A DNA stretch of 64,000 nucleotides, taken from NCBI RefSeq assembly GCF_001632365.1, contig NW_024468575.1, positions 71,258 to 135,257 of the forward strand, read 5' to 3'. This DNA comes from Laetiporus sulphureus 93-53 (Eukaryota; Basidiomycota; Agaricomycetes; Polyporales; Laetiporaceae). The position numbers and the translations under genes were made by a program. Position 1 is the first letter of the stretch; every line of letters starts with the position of its first letter. Positions 34,664 through 48,230 of the stretch are shown here, piece by piece. The notes below the pieces were generated by a model. The model ran no database searches. It saw only the letters and a list, made by a program, of their open reading frames with translations, and had not been told where the DNA came from.

Positions 34664-34884
34664 TCTGATGTGAACAGCGAATGCAACTGCGACCATTTTA
34701 GCAAGCCTACTAAACGAGAACTGACATGAGACCGTGAGTTCCGGTCCTCTCATGATGAAAAAACAACGTAGGTGCATATATATCATTTCGGATGTTCGTA
34801 CAGAGCTGCCTCTTCATGATGTGCCCCTCAAGAGGCTTCGAAGCAACTGAATCCGTTGTCTGCATCGAAGGCGGCGGCATAAAC
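34664..34884 (-). pseudogene. Relic of the 3' end of the 38.8 kb membrane-protein gene
   Basis: On the minus strand this piece aligns with bases about 39930-40200 of the plus strand. Shared landmarks are TTTATGCC, TTCGA-GCAGACAACGG, TTCTTCGAAGC-like, CATGAGAGGACCGGA and CTTGCTAAAATGGT. It covers the last codons and 3' flank only and lacks the rest of the gene, so it is a fragment left by an inverted duplication. Confidence 0.75.
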
Positions 34885-35228
34885 ATAAACCATAGACTGC
34901 AGAGATTCCAGATTTGAAATAGTCGTCATTTTGAGAGGCCTGAGGAAGGTCTTTGTTTCCCATGCCATGTTACAGAGTACAAAATGGTGATCCTTCAAAT
35001 GCGCTTGCTGATGAGTGTCATCACGACCAATCGATCCTCCTGCCAGCTTGTACAGACTTAATTCCTGAATGTTTCCAGGCTCGTCCTGAAGGCTTCTTTT
35101 CCACTCCACCCCATCCATGATCGATGTGCGATGCGCAACGTTCTTCTGTATCGTCAAACCACACAGAAAGGAAGCCAGCCGAAAACCGAAACAAAATACT
35201 ACGCACTCTCCGCCACCTCGCCATCCTC

Positions 35229-37300
35229 TCAGCCCGAGGCCACAGTTGCCAGCAACTCCGGGGCCCGCACAGTGATCCGACAAGGGAACGGCTTCACATG
35301 GCTACACCGACAATCGCGATTGGGCTGTCAGCATTTGCGCTATATCGACATTGCATAAGGATGATGCGAACCTTGTGACTGTTGAAGTGAACGCGACCGG
35401 CGGCTCGACTTCTCTACCATTCTCGTCCACCGATTTCGAGATGTCGAACGTGGCGAGGATGCACGAGATCACGAGAAACGCGGAGCTCTCGGCGAAATGA
35501 GATCCTAGAACCATACGTGCGCGCGTGAGTAAGTACTTCCCACTCCCGACGTCCTAATATTATAGTGGTAGTCGGACGGTACCTGGACAGACTCTCCGTC
35601 CGAATCCAAAGACGAATTTGCGAGGGTCAAGTTGCGGTTCGGAGCCCTCCTCGGCAAGGAATCGTTCTGGCTTGAAGGCGAACGGATCCGGGTAAGTCTC
35701 GAGATCGTGTGCTATAGCCCTGAGCACAGGATAGATTATCAACCAAACATAAATGAGCAGATGACGCGAATGGAAGTGCTCACCACACATTCGCATGTGC
35801 CACAGTTCCCTTGGGGATCCAGTATCCCTGATAGGCATTGTCTTCCGTCACTCTATGAGGCAAAGCTAGCGCACCAATAAGGATCGCCAAACTTCCAAGG
35901 CTCGAATGAGAACACACCTAGTGGTGCCACCGGGGCCCATCGCATCACCTCCTTTATGAGCGCCCCAACATAAGGCAGACTTTCCTGGTCGTCCACGGTC
36001 GGCAGCCTGCCCGCTCCCACAACGCGAGTGATTTCCATCTGGGCGCGCTTTTGCGCCTCTGCGTTGAGCACCATCAACAGGATGAACGCTGTGAGCAAAC
36101 CGACGACCTGGACGATGCGCTGAGATGGATGGGAGCGTCGAGAGGAAAAAATGCGTACGGTATCGGCCCCGCCGGCGTACAGCGCGCTACTACACCACTT
36201 GACGATGTCCTCCTCTTCGGCGTCCGGGGTCGTACCGCCTTCTGGTCGGAGGTTCAGCGACGTGAAGGACTCGACGTACTTGCCGGATTCCTGGAGAACA
36301 AAAGAGGTTATGAACGAGGATGAGGGAGCACGGTGTACGGTTGTTAGTGTTAACTGACTATTTGCTGTTTTGCCCAGTTGTGCGGGATCGTGTCGATCCG
36401 CGAGAACTCTTCTCGGAACTTGGCGCCTTGTCGTTTGAAGTCTGCAAAGGGGAACCATGCAGGGACGAATCTCACTGCAGAAGAGATGATTACTCTACTC
36501 ATCGAATGTGCGAATGCAAGGCACGTACGAATGGGGTATGTGTCAACAAGCCATCGACCCGGCTTGACGACGAGCGCGTGCAGTTTGAACGATTCCTCCA
36601 TCAGCGAAACGAAGTAGTCGTTGTTCTCCGCCACAGTCCATCCATAAGCAACCTTGAGAATCACAGCGCCGGCATTTCTGGCAAATGTGGCGCGCTTCAG
36701 CGACAAGCCGACTAAGATGATATATCGTTCACTTACCTTCTGATATGAGAGATGAAATTCTCTGGTGACTTGGCAAGTCCGCGCAAGAGCGTATGCATCT
36801 CTTCCTCCTGAATCGGACGATAGCTTTGGATGGCGCGCGGGTTCAGGCCCGCTTGCAGCAGTTTGCGATACTTCTTGAACCGAGGATGGTTCACTGATAT
36901 GTTGAACACGGCAAGCTTCCTCCCAGCAAGCTCCTTGTACATCCACATCATCGGTCGATCAGAATAGATAGCAGATCTTGTGTCGAGGAGATCGAGTGCC
37001 GCCTGGAGTGAATTGAGGATGAGCATCCTTCGGCCGTAGATGCGAAAGTAGACGAGAGGGCCTGTCCGACGTGAGTGAGCGAGGCCGATGACCAGAGCTT
37101 CGAGAATGCATACCGTACTGTTGCGCCCATTTTGCGTAGGTCAACCAAGGTTCGGAGGCTGGAAGTTGATGTACGTTCCCGGCCCAAAATGTAGATTTGG
37201 GACCGGGAGGGAGCGGGAGACGTGGAGATGAGAATCTGTAGACGACTATGACTACAAGCAGGAGCAGGAGCGACGCAACTGCCGCTGAAGGCTGATACAT
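35229..37300 (-). CDS. Cytochrome P450 monooxygenase
   Basis: Multi-exon gene starting at ATG 37298-37300: an N-terminal membrane anchor (ASLLLLLVVIVVYRF), the hinge LPLPPGPK, then FRIYGRRMLILNSLQAALDL. The I-helix reads ALYAGGADTVV (split by an intron), the K-helix ALIKEVMRW carries E-x-x-R, followed by FKPERFL, and the heme loop FVFGFGRRVCPG with the Cys ligand. The last exon gives HVKPFPCRITVRAPELL and TGA at 35229-35231. All diagnostic residues are present and splice phases fit, so it appears functional. It is an ER-bound class II P450 needing P450 reductase. It resembles the large agaricomycete families used in xenobiotic and secondary metabolism; substrate unknown. About nine exons. Confidence 0.85.
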
Positions 37301-38459
37301 GATGTCACCCACGCGATGAGAAACGTTATTAGCAAGTAGTTGCGTAGGAATGGACGGGCAGCAGCAAGCAGAGGCGTCACTGGATGAACAGTTATCATAC
37401 ATACATGACTGGTCCACTGTTATGATCGGGAAATGGAAGCAGGATGACAACTGCTGCATGTGGAGTGAGTGGGGGTGCGCCGGTGATGTGAGACGGGTCA
37501 TGCATCATGGAGTGAGGATGCATCGCGCTGATTCTGGGCCGGGTAGCCTTGCGCAGCCGAAACGTGCACGGCCGGGAGTTGTGTACAGATAAGAAGGAAG
37601 CGTAGACTGCGTTCGAAGATCGGGGCATGGAGAATGCATGCAAACAATACAGCTCCAACACCTTCGCATACCCCTCCGCATCCTCCGCACCCTCCTCTCC
37701 TCCCCTCTTAATATCGTATGTCGTCGCTTTCTCAGACGATTTTATAGGTCTGCCTAGGGGAGACAAGGAGAATGCAGGTAACACAAGCACCCACGACACG
37801 AGGCGCATCGTTGAAACGGTTGACACTGGAATGGTATGTACTCTAATCGAACACAAACATGACACTTGACATGGATTGATTTCTCGCGGTGGCGTACCAG
37901 GACCCTAGAATTCTGCACTGTGACAGAGGCCTGCTCATCATTGGCAATGACGAGCCCGACCTTTCAAGGTATGACTTGCCTTGGGGTGAGACTCTCGTTA
38001 TTCTCTAGAGATCGTTCACGATTTTCTTTTGTACATGACTTGAGAATTTGCTCAGTACAAACAAGGGCGTACAACACCACCTCCGTCACCGCTGCGGCTT
38101 GATGACAAGGGCAATGAGCCGCTAGCGCGAGCGAAAACAGCGGAACTCGACGCCGTTCAGTTCCACATCAGGATAACTCAAACCCGGCCTAGTCGGATGA
38201 TTTCATCTGCTTACCGTCACCAAAAAAGACAGTAAGTCCGACAAAGCCTCCGGACCTCGAGGCTCGTCTTGAACTTTCTCCCGTTCGGAACTTCTAATCC
38301 TGTGTTTATTGGTCTGCACAATCCATAGCCCGCGAGAACTAGTCAAAAGTGGAGTTCTGGAGCCACAATGTCATTCATCTGCCAAATCATGAACCGAGAA
38401 GCTGATGCGATGATATTTGCCGGATTGCACCATCCATCTTGCGAATCGTGGCGTTCACA
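37301..38459. other. Intergenic stretch, no gene supported
   Basis: Short overlapping frames only. The part right of 38460 is the promoter-side segment shared with the relic at 57 kb and is described with the membrane-protein gene. Confidence 0.4.
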
Positions 38460-38773
38460 TTGAATCGGAACGCTCCAATGTCAATAACTCGGATCGTGAA
38501 AGCGGCCTCAAAGCGCCTCGCTCGTGGTTTGTGCGCCCGGCGCCGTACCCCGTGATGCATGGCTCTCGCATCATAGGCCCGGGTCCGATTGATACCGATA
38601 GATCACCACTTCTCATGAGGCCAGAAGTTTCAAGTTACAGCATGGAAGAGACGTGCCGACTAGAATGCATCTTCCCATTGGGAACGTGGAGGGATCGGAT
38701 AACGGGGATGAAGTCGTATCTGCGCGCTCTCCCCGGGGCGTGCTCAATCCCTTCTCTGTGAGCGTAGTTCGAG

Positions 38774-40051
38774 ATGCCGTTCAGTTTGACCGCAGCTGTG
38801 ATCGTCGCCCTCATTGTCGAGGGCACTCTATATGGTGGGCTGCATCGCGACGAAGAAAATTGGAGACAAACTCACCAATATCATTTTTTTCGTGCAGGAT
38901 TCTCTCTTGCACTGTTTAGTGCCACAATATGGGCGATCGTTTACAAACGCTCCACCAGGCGCATCAATCCCATAATGAGCACTGCGACGTTTGCGCTATC
39001 CGTCTTGAGTACGATGGTAGACTAACTCGCCCAGTTCACCTCCCGAGGCAACCTTACGCTGACGCACGCTTTCCAGCATGTGATTGTAGACGCCAGGCGC
39101 GTCTACATCGGTTGTGCCCTGTCGGAAAACTCGGAAGAATATTTCCAAAACGTTGCGAACGAGACGTTCAAGAATGCGATACACGAGATCGAAACTCTCC
39201 TCGCGGATGCCGTCCTTATGGGTCGCACTCTTCGAGACCGCTGAAATTAACATTCAGTACTGCCTCAAGATCTACCGCTGTTATGTTGTGTGGACGAAAT
39301 TTTGGATTATTCTGCCACCTATCATCGGGTGGTGTGGTACTGTCGGTTTGTTCAGTTCCTTTTGCGTTGAATGCGGTCCAGCTGATCTAGGACTGGAGTT
39401 GCTGGTACCCACACCGTCTGGTCCATCTCCCAGCTGACAGGCTCCGCCAGCGAAGTCTTTGCTAAGCAAACGGCGCAATGGGTGATTTCTTTCTACTCTA
39501 TCGCCCTAGCGACCAATTTCATCGCGACCAGTCAGTTCCATTATGCCTTTTTCATCACGTGCTCCTCGCTCAACCGCGTACATAGGACTGCTGGCTTGCA
39601 AGCTTTGGATGGTCAACCGCGAGAATGAGCCATATCGTTCTTCAAGCTCGGCGTTGCGGCCAGTGATGCTCATCATACTCGAATGCGGAGCGATCTACTC
39701 CGTCTCGTTGCTCTCGATGATCATTGTATACAAGTCGCAAACCAACGGCGCGTACGTTATGGTTGACATCGTGAGTTGCGTACCTGCCTGTAATGTGCAT
39801 CACAGATGCTGATGTTAGTGGGCTACCAGATCGGACAGATCATCCCGATCACGTTCTATATCATCATCATCCGAGCTACGATGGCTATGATGAAATTGAG
39901 ACACGGTTCGACGATTCCGCTCAGCGCGCCGGTTTATGCCAGTCCGCCATCTTCGACGCAGACAACGGGTTCAGTTTCTTCGAAGCGTGCTGAAGTTCAC
40001 ATCACGAAGTTCACGGAGGTTGGGAGAGCTCCGTATGATCATTCGAAGTGA
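38774..40051 (+). CDS. Multi-pass membrane protein of an agaricomycete-expanded family
   Basis: About six exons from ATG 38774: MPFSLTAAVIVALIVEGTLY (first membrane segment), then FSLALFSATIWAIVYKRS, HVIVDARRVYIGCALSE, IYRCYVVWTKFWIILPPIIG, VAGTHTVWSISQLTG, SFYSIALATNFIATS, RPVMLIILECGAIYSVSLLS and IPITFYIIIIRATMAMM. The last exon ends in a short cytosolic tail at 40051. Seven membrane segments, the RCYVVW motif and the layout match an abundant family of unnamed seven-helix proteins in Agaricomycetes; its biochemical role is unknown. Introns use GTGGGC, GTAGAC, GTCCTT and GTGTGG donors. About 310 bp upstream are shared with a relic at 57 kb. It appears intact. Confidence 0.75.
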
Positions 40052-41083
40052 TATGCACCCACGTTTCTTGTTCATGAGAGGACCGGACCTCATGGTTCCG
40101 CGTCAGTTTTGATTTAGTACGCTTGCTAAAATGGTTCCAGTTATGCTCGCTGTCGTGAGTCAAACATTGCCTTTGGTATTGCCAGAACACGATCGGTATA
40201 CAATAATGATAGTATTGCTATGTTCCAATAAGTAGCTACAGCTACGGAGCGATCGATCATGCCGCTGTACGAACGTACTATACATATGAGATCAGACACA
40301 GCTCCGAGAGATTCACAAGACAGGATGCTTGTTGGCCAGTAATATCAACATGTAGCGAAATGGGGAGCACCTACTGTAGCCTATATAATGTGAGCATGAA
40401 GCTAATCAAACGCCTTGTCCGCAGTTCGAGGAGCTTTCTTTTACCGCTGTTGCATCACGATGCACGAAATTTAGTTGTCTAAGCGACCTGGACAACAATA
40501 CCAGTAGACGAATACAGTGAAAAGATCACAGTGAATGTTAATGGGTGAAATCGTTGGACAATCTACTCGTTGTCTATAACGTTATGTTTTGTTTCTTATA
40601 TGTGATTTGTAGAATTAGCTAAAAGAAATACAAACCACCCGGAGTGATCTGAATGGATGACTTTGGACAAACCCTGGTGAAAGTATTTGCAAAGATGGTG
40701 GCGGTGATACCAGTGGGAAAGTATGCATACGCGGTCTGTTTCACTTAAGTAGCGATATCACGCATCGCCGCTCGCGATGATCTGTTTAGTTGCCAGGCAG
40801 CTGTCTTGATCCGAGAAAATCCCGCAGCTCAAAATCTGCAGGACCAATCGGTGAACTTCTTTTGGTCCGACGGACCTCTATTCGTCAATGCCATGCACCA
40901 ACAAACTTCTGGCTCTATCATAGACTCTCCGCTCGTCGGAATGTCGCGGCTGGTCGTGTTGCGGATAGCGCTTAATTACCTTCTATGCTGTGCTCCCGCT
41001 CCCACCCCCCGCTCTACGCGCGCCCCATCTTCTCTACGTTCATCCACTTGGACACCATCAACATTTGATTTCCAGAGACAAAA
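40052..41083. other. Intergenic stretch, no gene supported
   Basis: Spacer between the two membrane-protein genes. One frame near 40806-41177 has no recognisable domain. The first 150 bp are the 3' flank matched by the relic at 34.7 kb. Confidence 0.4.
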
Positions 41084-42858
41084 ATGTCTTCTGGAGAGGA
41101 CTCAACTTCTATATTCCAAAATACGGTTGATGGTATTCGGGAGACGTCAGTTTCTCTTTCCGCGGTTGATCTTCTAGTCGTGAAATGCGCTGACATTGTG
41201 CATTCTCACCGTGAATCTAGTGATGTATACGCATACTCGTGTGTCAGAGTGGCTGGTAAAATAACACATCTCTGGCTATCTATTGAGTCTTTCAGCGACC
41301 TCACTGACCTATCATTCTTATCTTAGTACTCATATTCTACGAGTATGCCCTCACACTGTCAACAGAAGTGGAATCTGTATGGAATGGTGGAAAGTCTCTA
41401 GTCACTGCGCTTTTTCTCTTCAATCGGTATGCTTTGCTGGCGGTTGGTGTCCTTGATCTGTTGAACGGACCAATCTACTGGAGCACTCCGCTCGTGAGTA
41501 CTTGACGTTTCATTACTGTTGGATTAAATCACTATCGGCACCTCAACTTGGCTTTGTAGAGGTGCGTGCATGTTCCTCTCAAGGGAATAGGTCGTGATTA
41601 GGCTTATACGCTCACTCAAATCTGCAGCTGCGAGACAACGTATATGTTACTGGATACCATTTCAATTGCCATCATTGCTGTCATCTCTGGTTAGCAGCAA
41701 TCATCATAATCCCGAAGGTGGCTTTGTCTGACAGATATGCAGGATTTTCTGCTCTACGCGTGTATGCTATTAGCGGCCACAGATTGGCACCTGCCCTAAT
41801 TACTCTCACCTTGGGAATGGTCTTCGTAGGTGTGCGGGTAGTACGTGCATCTTCTTAGTTGTGTAGCCTCTGATCGGCTGACGGTAGTGCAGTATTATTA
41901 CATAGCCACTTCGTATGCGTATGTCAACCATGCCTTCGGCTACCCATACTGTGACTGGAACATACACGTATCAAATCCTCTGCAATTCAAGTGAGTGCAT
42001 GTCGAGGCCTTGTGTACAGCATCCGGACGTTCATCATTCTGCATGTGATGTCAGATGTGCGTTCGCATGCCGAATTGTCACTTCAGGAGAGACTACAAAA
42101 ATGGTTGTCTTGCAGTAACAATCGCTGAGCGGATCTGCGGAATAGGGGCAGATTTTATCGTTCTAATAGTGACTTGGTACAGAACGTACCATATTGCAAA
42201 AGACGCCCACCGAGCCGCACTTAAAACTACGATAGTTGTTCTGTTACTCCGCGACGGTGAGCTTACAATGATACTGTGGTCAAGTCGTCAGTAATACATT
42301 GGTTCCCAGGCACGTTATATTTCGTGTACGTCAAGATACTATTTCCACATACGAGGAAGCACAGCGTTCACCTAGGATCTTCCGTCCAGTGCACTTTTGA
42401 TACTGAATGTGCTTGGGATCTTATTAGTAGGCGGTATCTATGGCAATGAGGTTTGCATATTCCTGGTCCACTGCGTACTTCTGTTAATGGGGAACTGAAT
42501 AGAGTGATTGGAATGTCGTATCGATTTTCCTTGCGCCGTGAGCAGCATTTCCAATGATCCCAATCAATGTGATTCTTATGTCGTTTACAGCTTTTCATCT
42601 ATCCTTGTGTCTCGCTTTATTCTGGACCTGCGCAAAGCCTCTTGTGACGATGCTGAAGGCTTAGACTACGACACAGGTGGCGAAGCAACGAACACGCAGA
42701 GCGTAGTGTTCGCTTCTCGCCTTGTCGGAAACATCGACACGGATCTGCGATACGACACGTTATCCAGTGATGTGATGAATAACGAAGAGAGCGCTGATGT
42801 GGGCGATGAAAATGATGAGGATGTCGCGCTGGAGGTGGGGTCTATTGTTAACGACTAA
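41084..42858 (+). CDS. DUF6533-type multi-pass membrane protein
   Basis: Reading from ATG 41084 (MSSGEDSTSIFQNTVDGIRE) through several small exons gives the segments VLIFYEYALTLSTEVESVWN, LVTALFLFNRYALLAVGVLD, ETTYMLLDTISIAIIAVIS, FSALRVYAISGHRLAPALIT, YCDWNIHVSNPLQ and ERICGIGADFIVLIVTWYRT, then SSILVSRFILDLRKAS and an acidic tail ending at 42858. The order (YEYALTL...W, FNRYALL, FSALRVYA, DFIVLIVTW) is that of DUF6533 membrane proteins, very numerous in Agaricomycetes and of unknown function. Some internal splice sites were not fixed, and the start could lie upstream. No clear disabling mutation was found. Confidence 0.65.
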
Positions 42859-43339
42859 ACATTTATATACTTTGATTCGAGCCTACGGGAGTATTACCCG
42901 CAGGTAAAGATACAATAGATGTGTCCGACATTGTAATATTTGGACGTAAGGCTGATGGATGGTCGGGCAAACGTTGCCATGACGATCGAAATGTTATGTT
43001 CATTGGCATGAAAGCAGGAACTGCAGTCATCATGGTGTCGCGGAGGCGCAGCTCGGCCTCGAACATCCTCGCAACCACCCAGGCAGTTCATGGCTGTCAT
43101 CGATGTCCTTTCTGTCATTGTGCAATACTCAAAGACTAAAGTTCAGATGACAATCGGCAAGTACGGAATAGTCAGACAGCCCGCTACACGAAGAACGTGG
43201 TTAAAGCTTTGCAGCAGAGGGTTCCATCCACATAATACATGCGCAATACACACAGCAACTTCGTCCGATTCTCTTGTATGACCTATCCGTGAAATAGTGT
43301 GAGAATGGTACCTTATTATAATGGAATGTAAACAAACGA
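42859..43339. other. Spacer with no clear gene
   Basis: Short minus-strand frames continue downstream of the hydrolase relic but no domain is recognisable. Possibly part of its former 3' flank. Confidence 0.35.
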
Positions 43340-44358
43340 AATGCCCGGCTCGCTTGACGAATTGAACCATGATTTTTTACGCAATCTCAAGATGGTCTGG
43401 TGGACATTCAAGGACATGTCGAGGACTGTTGTAGGGTTTTCAAAGTCATCTTACTACAGCATGGTGAAGGCTTGTACATACACGAGGTTGGTTCCTTCAC
43501 CCAAGATGCAATGTACCGGGAATTGTTTCTCTAGCATAACCAACTTGTTGGCCACCGCAAAATGAGCTTAGTAGTCGATGAAGCTGATCATTTCCTGCAC
43601 TTTGGTGCACTTGAGTGTGACCTTAAAGACAACACGACCTGCATCCTCCATAGTAATGTCTCTCAGGCCATATTGCTGTGACAGGACCGTGAGGATGCCG
43701 TGAAGAATCATGATCATAAATCAGCTTACAGCATAAAGAGAGAGGACTCTGGAATCCCAAGCCTTGTATGGCAGGTGCTTCCTAAAGTGTTGCAAAGCCT
43801 TGTCTCTATCTTTGCATATGTCGCGCCTCGCATTAGTGGCTTTGTGGATTGCTTCAAGTAGTGATGTGCCAGGCCTGGCCTCAAGCCGTAAGCCGTGCTG
43901 AGCTGAGCCCAAAAAAGCCAAGCCAGGCCGGGCCCTGGGGGTCAGCCTCGCAGGGCTCACGACCCGGCTTGCACTTTAGGAAAGCCGAGGCCGAGCCACA
44001 AAGCCACGGCTTCATAGTGGCGCACCATTTGGTGCTGTACAGGATGAACTGGAGGGTGAGATACGTTGGAAGTGGCCGACCGACGGCACTTTCGGTGGAA
44101 CGCGCTCAACGCGTCGGGAGGGACGAGCGCCAAGTGACGGCTGAAATGCGTCGCAGGGCAGTACCTGAAAATGGAGCGGGCAAGTACGGAAGGGTGGAAA
44201 AGCATATAAGTATGCACCTGTAGTACCAAGGCCCCAGTTGTTTGTGGCCTCACCAGCCTCTCACTCCCTTTGCGCCCATGAGATGGGAAGGTGCCAGCTG
44301 GCTAACACCCTTGCCGCACCACGATTTCCTAGAAGATAATGATATGTTACAATCATAA

Positions 44359-47300
44359 TGAGTGCGGAAGACCCACCACCGGCTAACAAGTGGCTCAGAT
44401 GATCCAGGACCGAAGCTCAGGGATGCCGAAAATGTCGCTGAGCCCGAGATCTCTTCCCATCGATGGGAGGCCTTGGACACTGCTTCTCACCCCGCACCTC
44501 ATGCAGCATCCCCTGCATCTTCTCGCCCCACTCCTCATGCTGCATCCCTCGCATGTTCTCCGAGACCCTGCACCTTATGATTCTTGGAAGGCCACAACCT
44601 TTGCAAAGTGCAGCGCAAGAGATGCAGATCTCAGCAAAATGACCTTTGCAAAGTGCAGTGCAAGTGACATGGATCTAAGCAGAACATCTGTAATCGATGT
44701 TAATGAAGACAGTCGACTCATCAAAAGATCACAGTCTTCATGAGCTTTAGATGATGATGTGAGTCAGGAGTTCGAGGGGGATGTTGGTTAGTTTTCTCTG
44801 CTGTAATCTGTAAGTTTCTGGCTACTGACACTCACTCAGAGTCAGCAAGCATACAGCGGCAGGTAGAGCCAGCACGCATTCACCCTGAGGGTGCAGATGA
44901 TGATGTCATTGTTTTTAACATTGATGAGCCATCGAAGCCTCCACAGGAGGGAAGGAGCCACAATATTGTACACTTTTTCTCCAGCTCCTATGACAAGAAG
45001 GTCAACAATTCAGCAAAGAGCCACTGTAACTGCAACATTTGCAAGTAAGTAACTGCTATTGTACAGTGATTTGATCTAACTACATCATCTTTCAGAAAAA
45101 AAGGCGGTGATACATCACTTCTGAATGAGCATACAACATTGCGCAGGCATCTTCAATCGGCTCACGAGGTATGCATCACATTTTTCTACAATAGGTGTGA
45201 TTTCAAGATTCATATGAAGGAAGAATACCATGCATGGTGTGACAACAATGACTTCATATAGATGCTGCCGAAGGACACAAAGCACCACCGTGACGAAGCC
45301 AAGTTTTTTGAGCAAACACGCCTTGACTCACATTTGACAGAGCAGCCATGCAAAGAGTACATCATGCTGTACTCTGATGCGCTCTTCTGTGAAGCATTCA
45401 TCGAGTGAATCATAGCAACAGATCAGGTATGATTTGATTACAGTTCTTCTGTCATGGCAGTCACTCATAACTACTCTATTAGCCAATACAAGCCGTTGAA
45501 CACGCATTGTTCAAGAAGATGATCAATGTTGCAGCTCACGCAACCAATGGCGTCAAAATTCCAAACCGCAAGCAGTCACGCCATCAAGTAATCAACATGT
45601 TCAAGCAGCAGATGATGAAGCTGCAGGAATGATTGACGGTACATTTTCGCTTAATTTAATTGATTATCTGTGGCCCACTCAAGTCATTTACATAAACAGA
45701 GTGAAGCTGTAAAGGGTCTGATCAGTCTCACCTGTGACGCATACCAGGCTCCACAATGGATGGATACTTTGCTGTTACTACACACTGGATTGAGAAAGTA
45801 CTGCCCGGGAAGTGGACGCTCGAAAGCGTGCTACTGGGCTTCATCTAGCTGAACAATGCTCACAATGGAGTGCAATTGAGATGCGCACTCTTCAAAGTCG
45901 TCGAACGCATGCATATTGAACATAAAGTATGCATTCCATTTATGCGATATGTGTGGCTGATAAAACTGACATCGCAGATCAGCTATATTACATGCAATAA
46001 TGCCACAAATAATGACATGATGATGTCATATTTGGTGCGACATTTGCAAGCAGCGACAGGGAAGCCATTCAACCCTAAGAATCAGTGTATTCGGTGAGTC
46101 ATTATGGAGATAATATGAATATCGTACCTCATTCATGATCTCCCTAGCTGTCTGGCACATATCATAAATCTCGCAACACAAGCACTCATCTTGATGTACA
46201 GCAAGTCTTCACATTATGATCCTGAGAAGCCGGACATGGTTTTGATGAACGTCGATGGTCCACGTCATGATCAAGTTGGTCTAGTGCGAGCAATCTCAGT
46301 CAAAGTATGTGGTTTTATTTCGCTTTATCATGTATTCCTAATTTCGCATCATAGGAGCATTCGTCTGCAAAGCGCAAACAGCTTTTCAAGGACATTCAGT
46401 TTCATAAGAAGGTCAAAATACTGCGGCAGCTGCTTCTTGACATGCCGGTTCGTTGGTCATCAACTTACGTGATGCTTGAGTGTTCAGAAGAGCTACGAGA
46501 GGTTAGTCCTTACTTATTATACAATTTTATGCTCCTTGCTCACTATCTGCTTTCTGCAAGTTTGTTGACATATTTGTGTATCAGATGGCGAGAGAGGAGA
46601 AAGATCTTACAAAGCGACAGAAGCTCGACAAACTGCGGCTCATGGTGGATGAGTGGGACTGAGTAAAGCTATTCTTAGATTTGCTTACAGTGTGTCATTG
46701 TCTCCACAACCATTTGTGTATACTGAATGGCAATGCAGCATTCAAATAATGTGCAGCAAGCATTCGCATCAGATCGAGGTCCTTCCCTCCATCTTGCTCT
46801 TCCCGCACTCGAAGCCCTTCACAAGGCTTGGACATCATGCACTGAATGCGATAAGTATGCAGTGTTCAGCGAAGATCAGCAGAGTCGGACGCATACATTT
46901 TCGCAATGTGTCGGTATATCATCCATTCATTTCATTGTTATCTCACTGACTGTCAATCTCCCACTCGCAGTGCTTGATCCATCACAAAAAATGAAACACA
47001 TTCATAAGCATTGGGGAGAGGAGCTGCTGAAGGAGAGTCTCGATCATGCAGAAGGCATTGTAGGTACCACTTCTCGTCCTCTCTAGATGAAAACCAGTAA
47101 TGCCATGCTAGTATAAGGCACAATATTTTCAGCTGTATCTGAGTGGCCCACCTTGTCCATCCATGCTGCAATCTGGTACAAGTGCCCATAGCAAGGTTAG
47201 ATGTCTTATTCGTGAGCTATTCAATGATGAAGATGAAGATGATATAGGTGGACGTGAGACTGTCGGTGATCCAGCCATGCCATGGCTTGCTGATTTCCAT

Positions 47301-47764
47301 GGCTATCTTAATTTGGCTGACATACTTGGAAATCATACCATCATCGAGTGGTGGGGGTGACAAGTTTTTGTCATTGAATTCTTTGTGACAGTACTGACTG
47401 AGCTCAGTTTAACACAGATAGATATCCCATCTGGAGCTCACTCGCTCGAGACTTCCTCACCATTATGGCATCATCTGTATCAAGCGAGCGCACATTCTCC
47501 TCAGCTGGCATTATCATTAGCAAACATCACAACTGTTTGAAGGCTGATATCATTGAAGTGTTGCAATGCTTGAAATGCATGCTTCGACATGCCTTAATTT
47601 TTCGCCAGGAGCCTGTTGCATTAGGGTTTGAAAATACTGAGATTGCTGAGATTTCAGACAACTCGGACCAGGGATGGGATGGGCTCATCTATAACCTCTC
47701 AGATGATGAAGGAGATACAGAATTTGGTGACGAGGATGATGATGTCTTTGTATCTACATTATGA
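44359..47764 (+). pseudogene. hAT transposase, inactivated by stops
   Basis: Plus-strand, multi-exon. A BED-type zinc finger is visible: CNCNICK followed, after an intron, by LLNEHTTLRRHLQSAHE (C-x2-C...H-x4-H). Later exons give KMINVAAHATNGVKIPNRK, YITCNNATNNDMMMSYLV, CLAHIINLATQALI, DMPVRWSSTYVMLECSEEL and, at the end, the dimerisation region SSVSSERTFSSAGIIISKHH. In-frame stops at 45259-45261 (TAG), 45406-45408 (TGA), 45630-45632 (TGA) and 45846-45848 (TAG) sit where Gln, Trp, Arg and Gln would fit, all explained by C-to-T or G-to-A. The N-terminal start was not fixed. Confidence 0.85.
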
Positions 47765-48225
47765 ATTAATTATGAATAAAAATCGCTTTTTTTGAGAAAA
47801 GCCAGGGCTTTGAGCTGAGCCTGAGATGAGCCAAGCCTGAGCCATTGATGCATCCATGGATCCTCTGATGACAGAACTAATCTATCACTAAAAGTCCATG
47901 TTGTGTGAAAGGGGGTGTGGACGACTGTATGTGGGGTTGCTGCGAGCCGTTCAGATCTTGGGTCCTTGAACTCGAGAGGTATTTAAAAAGCCGTGATGCC
48001 TCCACAAGGGTAACGACTCTGGCGGATTGACTTTAGGATGTAGAGTTAGTAAGGAATTGTAGTCAGTGGAGGAAGCTACTATAGCTGGGCTGTGACGAGA
48101 GGAAGCGTGTCAGATCTGGGTGGGCACGTGACACTGGATAAGATAAGATAGCACAGGATTGATCAGATTTGCGATATTGATCGCAATCGAGCAGCAGCCT
48201 CGGTAAAATCTGAAGAATGCGATAA
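47765..48225. other. Right arm of the hAT element, non-coding part 1
   Basis: Contains a degenerate subterminal block at about 47805-47850 (GGCTTTGAGCTGAGCC, AAGCCTGAGCC) similar to the true right end, then A/T-rich sequence without a gene. Confidence 0.5.
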
Positions 48226-48230
48226 GATGG

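Noticed and set aside
43721..43960. Frame spanning the left edge of the hAT element as one protein
   Set aside because: It joins hydrolase codons with hAT terminal repeat sequence; not a real gene.
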